From: Montifringilla adamsi
Taxonomy: Eukaryota > Chordata > Aves > Passeriformes > Passeridae
Direction: 5' to 3'
NCBI GenBank assembly: GCA_017590115.1
Contig: JAGGNK010008781.1
Location: 251,471-315,470 of the forward strand
Length of the DNA: 64,000 nt
The position numbers and the translations under genes were made by a program. The first letter of the stretch is position 1, and the number at the start of each line of letters is the position of its first letter. Positions 62,694 through 64,000 of this stretch are shown piece after piece. The notes beneath the pieces were generated by a model. That model saw only the letters and a program-made list of their open reading frames with translations, was not told where the DNA came from and ran no database searches.

Positions 62694-62820
62694 TGAGCAG
62701 AGCAGCCACAGCAGAGCAGAGCAGAGCTCTGCCCAGCAGAGCAGCCACAGCAGAGCAGAGCTCTGCCCAGCACAGCAGGCACAGCAGAGCAGAGCTCTGC
62801 CCAGCAGAGCAGCCACAGCT
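62694..62820. repeat. 34-bp minisatellite with an internal palindrome
   Basis: The perfect 12-base palindrome GCAGAGCTCTGC occurs at 62721, 62755 and 62789, exactly 34 bp apart. It is embedded in CCCAGCAGAGCAGCCACAGC-type units. It lies in an ADGRD1 intron. Long minus-strand frames over it are repeat artefacts. Confidence 0.95.
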
Positions 62821-63063
62821 CAGGCTCAGAGCCAAATCCCCCAGCCCCTTCCAGCCCAGCAAGCCACCCACGCCCACAGCATGGCAGTGGCACCAGAGCA
62901 GGGCTGTGGGGGCTCTGCTGAACAAAACCCAGCTCTGGGCTCTGCCAGACACCTTGGTCTAATGGGAGAACTTCCATCCAAAAAGGACACACGTGGATTT
63001 TGCCTCTGCTCCTGACTCCAAGCAGCAGCTCATGAATTCCTGCAAATACACCTGTACCTGTAC

Positions 63064-63081
63064 CTCCTCCTCCTCCTCCTG
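63064..63081. repeat. (CTC)n microsatellite
   Basis: Six CTC triplets in the ADGRD1 intron, about 75 bases from the candidate 17-base microexon. Confidence 0.9.
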
Positions 63082-63154
63082 CACTCTGTCCTGGCTGCAG
63101 TCAGGCTGCTGGCACAAGGCATGTCCTTTAATCAGCACATACACAGTTGCTTAC

Positions 63155-63171
63155 CTAATCTTGGGTGATTT
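63155..63171 (-). CDS. Candidate 17-base microexon upstream of the ADGRD1 TM6 exon (speculative)
   Basis: On the minus strand a long pyrimidine tract ends TTCTGCCTAG, followed after 17 bases by a strong donor (TAG|GTAAGC). Read from phase 0 the segment gives K-S-P-K-I plus AG, which joins the A that opens the TM6 exon to make Arg before LTAK. GPR133 has a short intracellular loop 3 ending in a hydrophobic residue and Lys before LTAK, so length, end phase and the final I-R are compatible. The other loop residues do not match what I recall of the human protein. A chance arrangement is quite possible. Confidence 0.2.
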
Positions 63172-64000
63172 CTAGGCAGAACTATAGCAAATTAAAGGGG
63201 AAAAAAAGACAAAACTAATAACTGCAGAGGCCATTTCCCATTTCCCAAATGTTATTTGCGCTTTCAAAATAATGGTGTGAATCTGACTAAGAACCATTTA
63301 CAGCCACTTCAGATCATTGCTTTCTTGTGGGTGTCATTTATAACCCAGGAAGAGGCTGCTAAATGAAAGCATTGTAGCTACAGAAAAAAAATTCTAGGCT
63401 GCAACAGCAAATAAATTCAGATTGATTTTTATTCCCTGAGTGGGAAGGGAGGTGGAGTTGTTCTTTCTCTGCGTGTTTAACAGTCTGCCCTCTCACCACA
63501 GACCCTCACAAGAAGGCAGATGCTGCCAAAGCAGCCTCACCTCTCACACGCCTTCCCAAAAATCTCAAACTGCCTTTAGAAGACACAGCATTTGCTCAGG
63601 ACACAGGCCTGAGCTCAAATCAGGCTTTTGCCCACGGGACTGCACTTTCCACTTTTGCAGAAAAGTGTTTGACTCCCTGCTTGATGCTCATTCTTGCCTG
63701 TTGAACCTGTCCCACAATTATATATTGAATAATTAAATATTGTCTGGCTCAGAGAGAGAAGGTGAGCTCCACAGATTAGTCACAAGGCACTCCCTGAGAG
63801 AGGGGAGTCCTACCTAATCCTTGCTTTATTAATATTGCTGAATTGATATTAAATATTCAGTAGAGCAGGGACTGAAACTCAAGTCTCACTTCAAATCCCC
63901 ATCAAGCCAGACAAAATTAAGGCCATGACCAGAAATGGAGCTACCTTAGGAATTTTAATACTGAGAAGGCAATTCCAGGGGCTGCAGCACTGACTTCAGC

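Larger units (their letters stand above)
57251..64000 (-). other. ADGRD1: ADGRD1 intron 5' of the TM6 exon (continues past the window)
   Basis: No convincing exon for TM1-TM5 was found here, so most or all of this stretch should be intron. It contains three minisatellites (58.84, 60.96 and 62.69 kb), a (CTC)n tract and the two doubtful microexons. The 6.7 kb between the TM6 exon and the window edge is a minimum intron length if both microexons are false. Confidence 0.7.

Noticed and set aside
13794..62820. Direct repeats considered as a CRISPR array
   Set aside because: Units abut without unique spacers, differ between loci and sit in vertebrate DNA beside spliced exons.

Overview
The window is vertebrate nuclear DNA, almost certainly from a bird. 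It shows GT-AG introns with coding exons of 40-130 bases, mostly AT-rich non-coding DNA, and very few interspersed repeats. The one recognisable mobile element is the 3' tail of a CR1 LINE (about 25,978-26,062), the typical avian retroposon. GC-rich minisatellites are unusually frequent. I see no bacterial or organellar genes, operons, ribosome binding sites, CRISPR arrays, tRNA or rRNA genes.

The only protein-coding gene I can support is the 3' end of ADGRD1 (GPR133), an adhesion G-protein-coupled receptor, on the minus strand. Its last four coding exons lie at 57124-57250, 55919-55960, 53527-53619 and 52800-52895. They join in frame with canonical splice sites and encode TM6, TM7 and the whole cytoplasmic tail up to the stop codon. 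Exons for TM1-TM5 and the large extracellular region are not visible and should lie beyond position 64,000. Two tiny splice-flanked segments (63155-63171 and 60693-60713) have a phase that would let them join to the TM6 exon, but they are speculative. The 3' UTR probably runs from 52,799 downwards, with candidate poly(A) signals at 51,341 and 49,550.

About 1-49,500 looks like the intergenic desert downstream of ADGRD1. From human 12q24 gene order the next gene would be SFSWAP, but no exon of it is seen. This desert and the ADGRD1 introns carry at least twelve separate GC-rich tandem repeats with units of about 10-73 bp. The largest (5.66-7.69 kb) is interrupted by a 907-base assembly gap. Several have higher-order structure, and three share a short core. 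A near-perfect 444/439-bp tandem duplication lies in an ADGRD1 intron (54454-55336).

Most long open reading frames in the window come from these minisatellites, whose units lack stop codons in several frames. They are not credible genes. No novel multi-gene system is visible; the most distinctive property is the density and organisation of the minisatellites around a conserved receptor gene.
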